This document shows, one piece after another, positions 43,384-51,280 of a stretch of 64,000 nucleotides of DNA. The position numbers were made by a program, and so were the translations under genes. The stretch comes from Salinirubrum litoreum (GTDB lineage: Archaea; Halobacteriota; Halobacteria; Halobacteriales; Haloferacaceae): contig NZ_JAJCVJ010000003.1 of NCBI RefSeq assembly GCF_020567425.1, positions 1-64,000 on the forward strand, in the 5' to 3' direction. Within the stretch, counting starts at the first letter, position 1; each line of letters starts with the position of its first letter. Below the pieces are notes generated by a model. That model did no database searches, was not told where the DNA came from, and saw only the letters and a program-made list of their open reading frames with translations.

Positions 43384-44373
43384 ATGAGTGACGTGACGCC
43401 CACACCGGGCATTCACCACGTGACGTGCATCGCTGGCGACCCCCAGCGCAACATCGACTTCTGGGTCGAGACGCTCGGGCTTCGCCTCGTGAAGCGGTCG
43501 ATCAACCAGGACGACCCCGGCACGTACCACTTCTTCTTCGCCGACGCGGAGGGGACACCGGGCACCAGTATGACGTTCTTCCCGTGGGAGGACCTCCCGC
43601 AGGGGAAGGTCGGCACCGGCCAGGTCTCGACCACTGCGTTCCGCGTCCCCGAGGGGAGTCTCGACTACTGGGAGTCCCGGTTCGACGACTACGGCGTCGA
43701 CTACGACGACCGCGTCGAGCGGTTCGGCGAGACGGTCCTCCCCTTCCGTGACCCGGACGGGCTCCCGGTCGAACTCGTGGAGACCGAGATTCCCGAGGAC
43801 GATCCAGTCGTTCCGTGGACCGAGTTCGTCCCGAGCGAGTACGCCATCCGTGGGTTCCACTCCGTGACGCTGTGGATCGCGGACCCGGACCCGACCGAGG
43901 GACTGCTGGAGACGATGGGCTTCGAGCGAGTCGGCACCGAGCAAGCGCAGAGTGACACGCCCGGCGACCGTCGAACACGCTTCGCGGCCAGCGGGCCCGT
44001 CGGGAAGTACGTCGACGTCCTCCCCACGATCGAGGGCGGACGACAGGGCCACGGAACCGTCCACCACGTCGCGTTCCAGACGCCGACCGACGACGATCAG
44101 GAGGCGATGCGGTCTGCGGTGCGGGGACAGGGGCTGTCGCCGACGAACCAGATCGACCGCCACTGGTTCCGGTCGGTGTACTTCCGGGAACACGGCGGCG
44201 TCCTCTTCGAACTCGCCACCAGCGGCCCGGGGTACACCAGCGACGAACCGCTCGACGAGTTGGGTGGTCGCCTCGTCCTCCCCGGTCGGTTCGAGAGTCA
44301 GCGCGAACAGATCGAGGCGCAACTCCCGGACGTGACGATTCCGCACGCCGACCCGATCGAAGCCGACGACTGA
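43384..44373 (+). CDS. Ring-cleaving dioxygenase (vicinal-oxygen-chelate fold)
   Basis: 329 residues from the ATG at 43384. Two glyoxalase/VOC modules in tandem: module 1 begins TPGIHHVTCIAGDPQRNIDFW (metal His in IHHVT) and contains YHFFFADAEGTPGTSMTFFPWED; module 2 has GFHSVTLWIADP, GTVHHVAFQTP (second metal His) and EHGGVLFELATSGPGY (metal Glu). This is the PcpA/MhqO-type layout, annotated as ring-cleaving or hydroquinone-specific extradiol dioxygenase with Fe2+ or Mn2+. The real substrate is uncertain; haloarchaea use such proteins for aromatic or quinone handling. Cytoplasmic. Confidence 0.9.
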   Translation: MSDVTPTPGIHHVTCIAGDPQRNIDFWVETLGLRLVKRSINQDDPGTYHFFFADAEGTPGTSMTFFPWEDLPQGKVGTGQVSTTAFRVPEGSLDYWESRFDDYGVDYDDRVERFGETVLPFRDPDGLPVELVETEIPEDDPVVPWTEFVPSEYAIRGFHSVTLWIADPDPTEGLLETMGFERVGTEQAQSDTPGDRRTRFAASGPVGKYVDVLPTIEGGRQGHGTVHHVAFQTPTDDDQEAMRSAVRGQGLSPTNQIDRHWFRSVYFREHGGVLFELATSGPGYTSDEPLDELGGRLVLPGRFESQREQIEAQLPDVTIPHADPIEADD

Positions 44374-44689
44374 ACGCCGGAACGTGTCCGGTCTCGGCCC
44401 CGATGACCCGTTCTCGTACATAATACTTTGGGCCAGTGGCAGCGCCAGAAACTACGGACGAGACATAACCCGATTCCGGCGAACCTTCGGGTACGATGCG
44501 ACACGAACCGCCCCGCGCACACCCCTCGCGGACAGTCCGAACCGCCCTCTACCCACCAGCACCGGCCCGGTCACACCGGCGTCCGGGCCCGGTCGCCCCT
44601 GCTGACTCGGCTCTCCATCCGACCGGCCACACCGACCCGAGGTCCCGACCCTCGGGGTCGGCGACCGCCACCGCCCGGAGGTGGTCCCG
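44374..44689 (+). other. 316-nt region upstream of the ABC-exporter operon, with a hairpin
   Basis: AT-rich GTACATAATACTTTG (about 44416-44430) could be a promoter, which would leave a leader of about 240 nt. Near its end GACCCGAGG (44634-44642) pairs with CCTCGGGGTC (44650-44659) around a 7-nt loop. A Shine-Dalgarno-like GGAGGTGGT lies just before the ATG at 44690. A 65-codon open frame here is Pro/Arg/His-rich and unconvincing. Confidence 0.35.
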
Positions 44690-45865
44690 ATGACGAGCAG
44701 AACCGCCGTCCTGGTCGCCGGACTCCTCGTCGTGTCGAGTCTCGGTGTCGCGCTCCCGGCGACGGGTGCCGACACCGTGGTCCTCGTCGAGACCGGCGTC
44801 TCCGACCGCCAGCCGACGACCGACGAGAACGTCACCGTCACGACGAACGTCTCGAACCTCGCGGGCGACGGGAACGACTACGTTCTCAAGAGCGTCCGCG
44901 TCTTCGACGGGACCGACGCCCGGGACCGCGACGAACTCGCCGGAGTCCAGCCCCGCGACCGGATCGAACCCGGCGAGTCGCGGACCGTCGACCTCTCGGT
45001 CGGCATCGACGAGGTCGGCGAACGCGACCTCCTGATCAAACTCAGCCTGCTCTCGACCGACGGCGACGTGCGCCGGATCGAACGCGTCGTCACGCTCGAC
45101 GTGCGCGACCCGCACCCCGTCGTCGGGCTAGCGTTCGAGCCGACGGTCGCCGGGTCCGCGACGAACGCGACCGTGACCGTCGCGAACGGCCTCGACCAGC
45201 CGATCCGGAACGTCGAACTCCGCCTCTCGCCCGAGCGCACCAGCCTGACGAGTAGCGATCACGTCTTCGCCCGCGTCGAACCCGGCGCGGAGCGAGCGGT
45301 CTCGGTCGGTGTGCGCGGCGACACCAGTGGCACGGAGCGCGTCACCGCCCGCGTGGCGTACAGCTACAACGGAACCAGATACACCACCGAGCGCACGCTC
45401 TCGGGCACCTTCGTCGAACCCACGAACCCCGGGCGGATCGCACTGAACAACCTCCGCGTCGAGGAGACCGACGCCGGCCTCCGTGTCCGCGGCACCGCCA
45501 GCAACCCCGGCGGGAGCGACGTGACCGGCGTCACGGTCTCGGTCGCCTCGGGTGACGGCGTCGAACCGGCGGCCAACAACGCCGAGTTCTTCGTCGGCCG
45601 CGTCGCCGGCAGCGACTTCGGGACCTTCGAGGCGGTCGCAGCGCCGACCCGCAACGGGACCGTCACGATACCGGTCCGGGTCGAGTACCTCGTGGACGGC
45701 GTCCCCCGCGAGGCCGTCAGGACCGTCTCGTACACACCAGAGCAGGAACCGACGCCCGACCGCACCACGGCGAGCGGGCTGCCGCTCTCGCTCGTCGGCG
45801 GTGCGGCTGTCGTCGTCGGCCTGCTCGGGGTCGTCGGGTGGAGGGTCCGCCGTGGTCGAAACTGA
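44690..45865 (+). CDS. Exported CARDB-like protein with C-terminal TM anchor (ABC-exporter partner)
   Basis: 391 residues from the ATG at 44690, preceded by a good Shine-Dalgarno-like GGAGGTGG. Signal peptide about 1-25 (ending PATGA). Three or more CARDB/NEW3-like beta-sandwich repeats follow (TTDENVTVTTNVSNLAGDGN, SATNATVTVANGLDQPIRNVELR, VRGTASNPGGSDVTGVTVSV), then a single C-terminal TM helix (about 362-385) and a basic end (RVRRGRN). It is therefore anchored outside the cell. The ABC ATPase and permease genes overlap it directly, so it probably acts as the extracytoplasmic part of the exporter, in place of a classical membrane-fusion protein. Confidence 0.85.
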   Translation: MTSRTAVLVAGLLVVSSLGVALPATGADTVVLVETGVSDRQPTTDENVTVTTNVSNLAGDGNDYVLKSVRVFDGTDARDRDELAGVQPRDRIEPGESRTVDLSVGIDEVGERDLLIKLSLLSTDGDVRRIERVVTLDVRDPHPVVGLAFEPTVAGSATNATVTVANGLDQPIRNVELRLSPERTSLTSSDHVFARVEPGAERAVSVGVRGDTSGTERVTARVAYSYNGTRYTTERTLSGTFVEPTNPGRIALNNLRVEETDAGLRVRGTASNPGGSDVTGVTVSVASGDGVEPAANNAEFFVGRVAGSDFGTFEAVAAPTRNGTVTIPVRVEYLVDGVPREAVRTVSYTPEQEPTPDRTTASGLPLSLVGGAAVVVGLLGVVGWRVRRGRN

Positions 45866-46703
45866 CGACGCCGAGGCGACCGGGACCGTCGCCGAGTCGC
45901 TCGGGACGAGTGGCCCCAGCGACCCACTCGGCGAGAGCGCCGACGCGCCGCTCGTCGTCGCCCGAGACGTCGTGAAGGAGTATCGGAGCGGCGACGAGAC
46001 GCTCCGGGCGCTGAAGGGCGTCGACCTGGAGATCCGACCGGGCGAGTTCGTCGCGGTCGTCGGTCCCTCGGGCAGTGGCAAGTCGACGTTGCTGAACGTC
46101 CTCGGCCTGCTCGACGTCCCGACCTCGGGCAGGGTGGAACTCGACGGGACCGCCGTGGCCGACCTCTCCATCGCAGAGCGCACTCGCCTCCGGCGGGAGA
46201 CGGTCGGCTTCGTCTTCCAGTCGTTCCACCTCGTGCCGACGCTGACCGCGACCGAGAACGTCATGCTCCCGCGACTCGCCGGGTCCGACACGTCGGGGGC
46301 GTTCGACCGTGCCGACGGTCTTTTGGAGAGCGTCGGCCTTGACGACCGGACCGACCACTACCCGGACCAACTCTCCGGCGGCCAGCGACAGCGCGTCGCG
46401 GTGGCTCGGTCGCTGGTGAACGACCCACGACTCCTGCTCGCGGACGAACCGACCGGCAACCTCGACCAGGCGACCGGTCGGCAGGTGTTAGACGAGTTCG
46501 CCGGTATCGCCGACGACGGGGTCGCCATCGTCGCCGTCACGCACGACGAGCAGGTGACGCGGTTCGCCGACCGGGTCGTCACGATCGTCGACGGTCGCAT
46601 CGACGTAAACGCCGGAGACGACAGCGAACCGGACGCCGACGCGGACGATGAGACCGGTTCGGACGGGACTGCCTCGCACGAACCGGCGGGAGGCGTACCG
46701 TGA
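45852..46703 (+). CDS. ABC exporter ATPase, MacB/LolD type
   Basis: 283 residues from a GTG at 45852 that overlaps the previous gene by 14 nt. After an acidic N-terminus (1-35), all nucleotide-binding motifs are present: Walker A GPSGSGKST, Q-loop VFQSFHLVPTLTATEN, signature LSGGQRQRVAVARSL, Walker B LLLADEPTGNLD and switch VTHD. The GLLDVPTSG and FHLVPTLTA features are typical of the MacB/LolD/FtsE subfamily, which pairs with FtsX-like permeases. The tail after about 245 is very acidic. Its stop is coupled to the permease start (GTGA). Substrate unknown; lipoproteins, peptides or drugs are exported by relatives. Confidence 0.93.
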   Translation: MVETDDAEATGTVAESLGTSGPSDPLGESADAPLVVARDVVKEYRSGDETLRALKGVDLEIRPGEFVAVVGPSGSGKSTLLNVLGLLDVPTSGRVELDGTAVADLSIAERTRLRRETVGFVFQSFHLVPTLTATENVMLPRLAGSDTSGAFDRADGLLESVGLDDRTDHYPDQLSGGQRQRVAVARSLVNDPRLLLADEPTGNLDQATGRQVLDEFAGIADDGVAIVAVTHDEQVTRFADRVVTIVDGRIDVNAGDDSEPDADADDETGSDGTASHEPAGGVP

Positions 46704-47845
46704 GCCGTCGGTTCTCGGCGCGCCTGCTCGAACGGTTCCCGCTGACGACGCTGGCGTGGCGGAACCTCACTCGGACGCGCGTCCGCACCAGTCTCGCCAT
46801 CCTCGGCATCCTCGTCGGGGTGGTCGCCATCGCCTCGCTGGGCGTCACTGGCGTCGCGTTCCAGGAGTCGCAAGTGGACAGCTTCGATCGCATCGGGAGT
46901 ACCGTCCTGATCGAACCCGGCGAGGACGCCGACAGCCAGCGACTCGACGCCGACGACCGGCGACTCGTCCAGAGCAACACCGACTACCCGACCTACACGT
47001 TCAAACAGACGACCGCGAACGTCAGCCACCTCCGGACCGACACGACCGCGCCACTCAAGTCGGTCAACCAGCCACGCGAGCAGACGACGGTCGCCGAGGG
47101 GTCGATCCCGGTCGGGTGGCGTGACGGCGTCGCCGTCGGCAGTGGTCTCGCCGAGGAACTCGGCGTCGGTGTCGGCGACGCGATGACGATAGAGGGGGAG
47201 ACCCAGCGCGTGGTCGCCGTCTTCGCCGAGAACGAGGACCAGCGGGTCTTCTCGACCGACGAGGCCGTGGTCGTCCCGAGTGAGCGACACCCGAACGAAC
47301 AGTACACCGGCATCTACCTCGAAGCCGGGAGCTTCGCGTCGGCCTTCGCCGAACGCGACCGCCTCGACAGCGCGCTCAACTACCAGGAAGAACGCTACGC
47401 CGTCCAGGACTTCGAGGACGCGGTGAGTCAGATCCTCCAACTGCTCGCCCAGATCAACGTCTTCCTCGTCGGCATCGGTGCCGTCTCGCTGTTCGTCGCC
47501 AGCGTCAGCATCGTGAACGTGATGCTGATGTCGACGATCGAGCGCCGGGGCGAGATCGGTGTCTTCCGGGCGGTGGGGTATCAGCGACTCGCCGTCCTGC
47601 GACTCCTGCTGACCGAGGCCCTCCTGATGGGTGTCGTCGGCGCGGTGCTGGGTGTCGTCCTCAGCCTCGCGGTCGGTGCGGCTGTCAACCAGGCACTGCT
47701 CGGCGATCCGACGGCGTTCAGCGACCGGAGCCTCCAGTATCTCGCCTTCGGGTTCTGTTTCGGGCTCGTGGCGAGTCTCCTCGCGGGACTCTACCCCGCG
47801 TGGCGTGCCGCGAGCGACCCACCGGTCGAGTCGCTCCGGGGCTGA
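46700..47845 (+). CDS. MacB/FtsX-like ABC exporter permease
   Basis: 381 residues from the GTG at 46700 (GTGA overlap with the ATPase stop). One TM helix at about 30-55 (LAILGILVGVVAIASLGVTGVAF), an extracytoplasmic MacB-PCD-like domain (60-250), then three C-terminal TM helices forming the FtsX domain: LVGIGAVSLFVASVSIVNVMLMST, RRGEIGVFRAVGYQR and the final GLVASLLAGLYPAWRAASDPPVESLRG. This is the usual 4-TM mechanotransmission architecture. It forms the exporter with the two preceding gene products. The N-terminal RNLTRTRVRTSLAILGI is a conserved entry motif of the family. Confidence 0.93.
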   Translation: MSRRFSARLLERFPLTTLAWRNLTRTRVRTSLAILGILVGVVAIASLGVTGVAFQESQVDSFDRIGSTVLIEPGEDADSQRLDADDRRLVQSNTDYPTYTFKQTTANVSHLRTDTTAPLKSVNQPREQTTVAEGSIPVGWRDGVAVGSGLAEELGVGVGDAMTIEGETQRVVAVFAENEDQRVFSTDEAVVVPSERHPNEQYTGIYLEAGSFASAFAERDRLDSALNYQEERYAVQDFEDAVSQILQLLAQINVFLVGIGAVSLFVASVSIVNVMLMSTIERRGEIGVFRAVGYQRLAVLRLLLTEALLMGVVGAVLGVVLSLAVGAAVNQALLGDPTAFSDRSLQYLAFGFCFGLVASLLAGLYPAWRAASDPPVESLRG

Positions 47846-47895
47846 TCGCGTCGGGTCTCGTCTTCTCCCCCTCCTCTCTGGTACGACCCTGCCCG

Positions 47896-48594
47896 TCACC
47901 GACCGGAGAGTGTCACCAGTAGGAGCGCCTGCCCGACCGCGATGACCGTCACGGCCGCGAGTGCGACCGTCGCGTCGGCGCTGCCCGCGACGACCAGCGC
48001 GGTCGGCACCGGCCCGGCGACGACCGCGAGGATGCCCCCGGCGAGTGTCGCCATCCGTGGGTCGCCGCGGCGCCGGTACGCCCGAACCGCCTGTCCGGCG
48101 ACGAAGACACCGCCACCGACGACACTCGCGGTGAGTGCCAGGGTCGGGACGCCGACCCCGCCGACGGTCGCCAGTCCCCACCCGACCAGCACGGCGGCGA
48201 CGACCGCGATGCCGGCGACGACCGGATCCCCGGGCGACAGCGGAGCGGACCCGCCCTCACCGGCCGACCGCGGGGGACCCCGGCGTGGCCCGTACATCGC
48301 CGAGAGGATGGCGAGCAACCCGAGCGCCTGTGCCACCGCGACGACGGCGTACCGGGCGGTGTCCGGAACCAGTCCCACGTCCACGACCTGCATCGACAGC
48401 GGGACGACCGCGACGAGACAGATGCCGACGACCAGCGCCCGGAGCGCGGGGTCGGCGTTCCGGCGGTAGCCCCGGATGGCACGAACCGCGACGAGGAGTG
48501 CGAGACCGACTGCCAGTACGACGACGAGGGTGGCGAGCGTCTCGACGACGGGCGTGCCGGCGAGTGTGACAGTGAGTGCGTGTGGGTGGATCAT
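47896..48594 (-). CDS. Multi-TM membrane protein coupled to an HTH gene (DUF7521-like)
   Basis: 232 residues from the ATG at 48592-48594. About seven TM helices in two similar halves: a VVVLAVGLALLVAVRAIRGYRRNADPALRAL block near residue 20-55 and a VVGGGVFVAGQAVRAYRRRGDPRMATL block near 155-185, each with a helix ending RAIRGYRR/RAYRRRGDPRM. This internal repeat is real and suggests duplication. The ATG overlaps the HTH gene's stop (ATGA). HTH/membrane-protein pairs of this kind are common in haloarchaea (I believe DUF7521), and the membrane protein may sense a signal for the regulator. Function unproven. Confidence 0.75.
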   Translation of the reverse strand: MIHPHALTVTLAGTPVVETLATLVVVLAVGLALLVAVRAIRGYRRNADPALRALVVGICLVAVVPLSMQVVDVGLVPDTARYAVVAVAQALGLLAILSAMYGPRRGPPRSAGEGGSAPLSPGDPVVAGIAVVAAVLVGWGLATVGGVGVPTLALTASVVGGGVFVAGQAVRAYRRRGDPRMATLAGGILAVVAGPVPTALVVAGSADATVALAAVTVIAVGQALLLVTLSGR

Positions 48595-48992
48595 CGGAGT
48601 CTCTCGAAGAGTCGTTCGAGGCGGTCGACCGCGTCGTCCGCCGGCGGTCTGCGGGCTATCTCGACGCGGAACCCGTCGGCCGACAGATCGACCGTCAGGC
48701 GGTCGAGTCGCGCGCGATACCGCTCGAAGTGGTGGCCGTCGGGGTCGAGTTCGGTGCTGGCCGAGAGCAGATCGGCGTCGGCGAGTCGGCGTAGTTGTCG
48801 GTAGACGGTCGTCCGCGACGCACCGCAGGCGGCCACGAGGTCGTCGGCCGACAGTGGCTCTCGAGCCGTCCTGGCGAGTATCTCGCGAGCACACGGGTTG
48901 GCGAGCAGGTCGGCGACCGAGCCGAGGTCGTCGGCACTGTCGCCGGTGTCGGCCTCGTCGGTCGCTCGCGTCCGGTGCTCGTCGTCAGCCAT
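48591..48992 (-). CDS. ArsR-like winged-helix transcription regulator
   Basis: 133 residues from the ATG at 48990-48992. A disordered acidic N-terminus (1-25) is followed by an ArsR-type winged helix at about 25-95: VADLLANPCAREILARTARE, PLSADDLVAACGASRTTVYRQLRRLADADLLSA and a wing (ELDPDGHHFERYRARLDRLTVDL). The C-terminal helix ends RLERLFERLR, likely a dimerisation helix. No metal-binding Cys cluster of classical ArsR is seen. It is translationally coupled to the multi-TM protein gene (ATGA overlap), so the two probably form a sensory pair. Confidence 0.85.
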   Translation of the reverse strand: MADDEHRTRATDEADTGDSADDLGSVADLLANPCAREILARTAREPLSADDLVAACGASRTTVYRQLRRLADADLLSASTELDPDGHHFERYRARLDRLTVDLSADGFRVEIARRPPADDAVDRLERLFERLR

Positions 48993-49037
48993 CGTCGATG
49001 TGTTGCCGTGTCGTCCGACCGACGTAACTGCTCGCGT

Positions 49038-49415
49038 TCACGACTCGCTGGCGACGGTCGGACTCGCCTCTCTCCCCCGGAGGTAGATCGCGAGCAAGAC
49101 GACGCCGAGAAGTCCGCCCGAGAGCAGCGAGACGCCGACTGCGGCGGTCCAGAGGCCGGGACGGGGCCGTCCGCGCCGGGTCGCGTCCCGGTAGAGCCAG
49201 CGCGTGACGACCAGCGCGGCGAGGACGTATCCGACCGCGAACAGCAGGAGCCCGACGAGCAGGAGCGAATCCCCCGCCGTGACGAGTGGGACCGACTCCG
49301 GTACTCCGACGGACGGGACCGACTCCGGCACTGCGACGAACGGGCGGGATTCCGGCACTGCGAAGACTGGCTGGACCGCCGAACGGCTGGCGAGTCCGGG
49401 ATCGGTGGTGTGCAT
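49038..49415 (-). CDS. Small two-TM membrane protein with PESVP repeats
   Basis: 125 residues from the ATG at 49413-49415. Residues about 18-50 contain three short repeats (VFAVPESRPF, VAVPESVPS, VGVPESVPLV) encoded by similar but not identical DNA. Two TM helices follow (about 48-72, 88-112) with a basic loop (RWLYRDATRRGRPRPG) between them; this WLYxDAxxRG element occurs in many haloarchaeal short membrane proteins. The C-terminus is polar. It may follow the HTH/membrane pair in transcription. Function unknown. Confidence 0.6.
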   Translation of the reverse strand: MHTTDPGLASRSAVQPVFAVPESRPFVAVPESVPSVGVPESVPLVTAGDSLLLVGLLLFAVGYVLAALVVTRWLYRDATRRGRPRPGLWTAAVGVSLLSGGLLGVVLLAIYLRGREASPTVASES

Positions 49416-49811
49416 ACCCCACCTCGGTCGTCGGGAGTCGTAGGTGGGCTGGCGAATCACGCGCCGCGGAATCGACCACAACGGTGAAGTAGGAGGTCTC
49501 GACGGGCCGCCGTTCGACGAGTGTCGGGGGCCGACGCCCTCGGCGGATAAACCGCCGCGATGTGACGGCACAGCAGGTATCGGCGTATCGACAGTACGAG
49601 TAGACGGGGACGCTCGGATCGGTCGTCCGTCACGTCGGAACGACCGAACTCGGCGGGCACTCGGCCCGAGGCCCCACTGCACGCGACAAGGGATGGCAGA
49701 CTGAGTTGCGACGCGCTCGCGTCGTGAGCAGACGCGAGCCGCGAACCTATCGGCGACTCGATTCGTTCTCTCGGTGTTCGACACCGCCCGGAGAGTGGGT
49801 TTTCACTCCGG
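49416..49811. other. 396-nt gap between the small membrane protein gene and the liv operon
   Basis: Near the livF end, GAGAGTGGGTTTTCACTCC (49791-49809) can form a hairpin beginning 2-3 nt after the livF stop on the minus strand, a possible terminator. Elsewhere the open frames are Arg/Ser-rich and unconvincing. I see no gene. Confidence 0.35.
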
Positions 49812-50519
49812 TCAGGTGCCCAGGTACAGTTCCGCGACCTCCTCGGAGTCCAGCAGTTCCGCACCCGTGCCTTCGAGGCGGTCCTCGCCCATGTCGAGGA
49901 CGATCCCGTGGTCGGACTCCTTGAGTGCTCGCCGGGCGTTCTGCTCGACCATCAGTACTGACGTGCCGTCGTCGTTGATCTCGGCGATCTTCTTGAACAT
50001 CACGTCGACGAGTTGCGGCGCGAGGCCCGCGGAGGGTTCGTCGAGGATGAGCAGATCGGGGTCGACCATCAGCCCCGCCCCCATCGCCACCATCTGTTGT
50101 TGGCCGCCGGAGAGGTTCTGGACCGGCGTATCCTCGCGGTCGGCGAGTTCCGGGAACCGGTCGTACACCGCCTGGACGCGGGCCTCGAAGTCGTCCTCGG
50201 CCGTCAGCGACCAGCCGCCCATCTTCAGGTTCTCCCGGACGGTGAGGTTCGGGAAGACGTTCTCCGTCTGTGGGACGAAACAGATGCCGTGTTCGATGGC
50301 CTCGTCGGCGGCGATGCCGGTGATGTCCTCGTCCTCGAAGACCACCCGCCCCTCGCGGACCCGCAGGAGGCCGACGATTGTCTTGAGGAACGTCGACTTC
50401 CCGGCGCCGTTCGGCCCGATGATCGTCACCATCTCGCCGTCTTCCATCTGCAGGCTCGCGCCGTCGACGATGATCGCGTCGCCGTACCCCGAGACGAGGT
50501 CGCGTGCGTCGAGCAACAT
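49812..50519 (-). CDS. livF: Branched-chain-type amino-acid ABC transporter ATPase (LivF)
   Basis: 235 residues from the ATG at 50517-50519. Motifs: Walker A GPNGAGKST, FVPQTENVFPNLTVRENL (Q-loop), LSGGQQQMVAMGAGL (signature), LLILDEPSAGLAP (Walker B) and VLMVEQNARRAL (LivF-typical H-loop region, where EQN follows the usual LivF form). The length is standard. It overlaps the livG stop (ATGA) and is the last gene of the operon. It powers import together with LivG. The substrate may be branched-chain amino acids, but amides or urea are handled by near relatives. Confidence 0.94.
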   Translation of the reverse strand: MLLDARDLVSGYGDAIIVDGASLQMEDGEMVTIIGPNGAGKSTFLKTIVGLLRVREGRVVFEDEDITGIAADEAIEHGICFVPQTENVFPNLTVRENLKMGGWSLTAEDDFEARVQAVYDRFPELADREDTPVQNLSGGQQQMVAMGAGLMVDPDLLILDEPSAGLAPQLVDVMFKKIAEINDDGTSVLMVEQNARRALKESDHGIVLDMGEDRLEGTGAELLDSEEVAELYLGT

Positions 50520-51280
50520 CAGACCTCACCTCCGAGATACGCTTCGAGGAGGTCGTCGTCGTTCTGTACCTCCTCGGGTGACCCGCTCGTCAGCACTCGC
50601 CCCTGGTGCATCCCGACCACCGTGTCGCTGATGTCCATGATCATGTCGATGTCGTGTTCGACGATCAGCACCGTCAGCCCGTTCCGCTTCATCTCCTCGA
50701 TCATCTCGATGATCTCGTCTGAGAGACTCGGGTTGACGCCGGCCATCGGTTCGTCGAGCAGCAGGACGTCCGGGTCGGCCATCAGTGCCCGGCCGAGTTC
50801 CAGCAGTTTGCGCTGGCCACCCGAGAGGTTGCCCGCGTACTCGTCGCGCAGATCCCACAGTTCGAGTTGCTTGAGGATCTCCTCCGACCGGTCGGCGATC
50901 TCCGCCTCGCGGTCGCTCGCGGTGCCCGCGAGCGCCTGCACGACGTTCTCGCCGTCGTGGTCCTGCCCGCCGAGGCGGACGTTCTGCCGGACGGTCATGC
51001 CAGTCAGTTCACGCGAGATCTGGAAGGTCCGGATCATACCCCGGGTCGCCCGCGCCTCGGGCGGGAGGTCGGTCACGTCCTCGCCGTCGAGTTCGACCGT
51101 CCCGCCGTCGGCGTCGTAGAAGCCCGTGACGAGGTTGAACGTCGTCGACTTGCCCGCTCCGTTCGGGCCGATGAGTCCGACCACGGTGCCGCGTTCGACC
51201 TCGAAGGAGGCATCGTCGACCGCGACCAGGCCCCCGAAGGACTTGTACAGGTCCTCGACGCGCAGGATAGGGTCGCTCAT
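50519..51280 (-). CDS. livG: Branched-chain-type amino-acid ABC transporter ATPase (LivG)
   Basis: 253 residues from the ATG at 51278-51280. Motifs: Walker A GPNGAGKSTTFNLVTGFY, RTFQISRELTGMTVRQNV (Q-loop), LSGGQRKLLELGRAL (signature), VLLLDEPMAGVNPSL (Walker B) and IVEHDIDMIMDISD (H-loop). The longer Q-to-signature region and VEHD identify LivG rather than LivF. Start and stop both overlap neighbours by ATGA, so the four membrane/ATPase genes are translated in a coupled chain. Confidence 0.94.
   Translation of the reverse strand: MSDPILRVEDLYKSFGGLVAVDDASFEVERGTVVGLIGPNGAGKSTTFNLVTGFYDADGGTVELDGEDVTDLPPEARATRGMIRTFQISRELTGMTVRQNVRLGGQDHDGENVVQALAGTASDREAEIADRSEEILKQLELWDLRDEYAGNLSGGQRKLLELGRALMADPDVLLLDEPMAGVNPSLSDEIIEMIEEMKRNGLTVLIVEHDIDMIMDISDTVVGMHQGRVLTSGSPEEVQNDDDLLEAYLGGEV

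Noticed and set aside
44496-44693. 65-codon ORF upstream of the ABC exporter
   Set aside because: Pro/Arg/His-rich, with no start context or homology pattern, and it overlaps the likely leader and Shine-Dalgarno of the real gene.
49457-49864. Minus-strand ORF of 135 codons downstream of livF
   Set aside because: Composition is unlike neighbouring proteins (Arg/Ser/Cys-rich), it overlaps the livF 3' end in another frame, and it has no promoter or motif.
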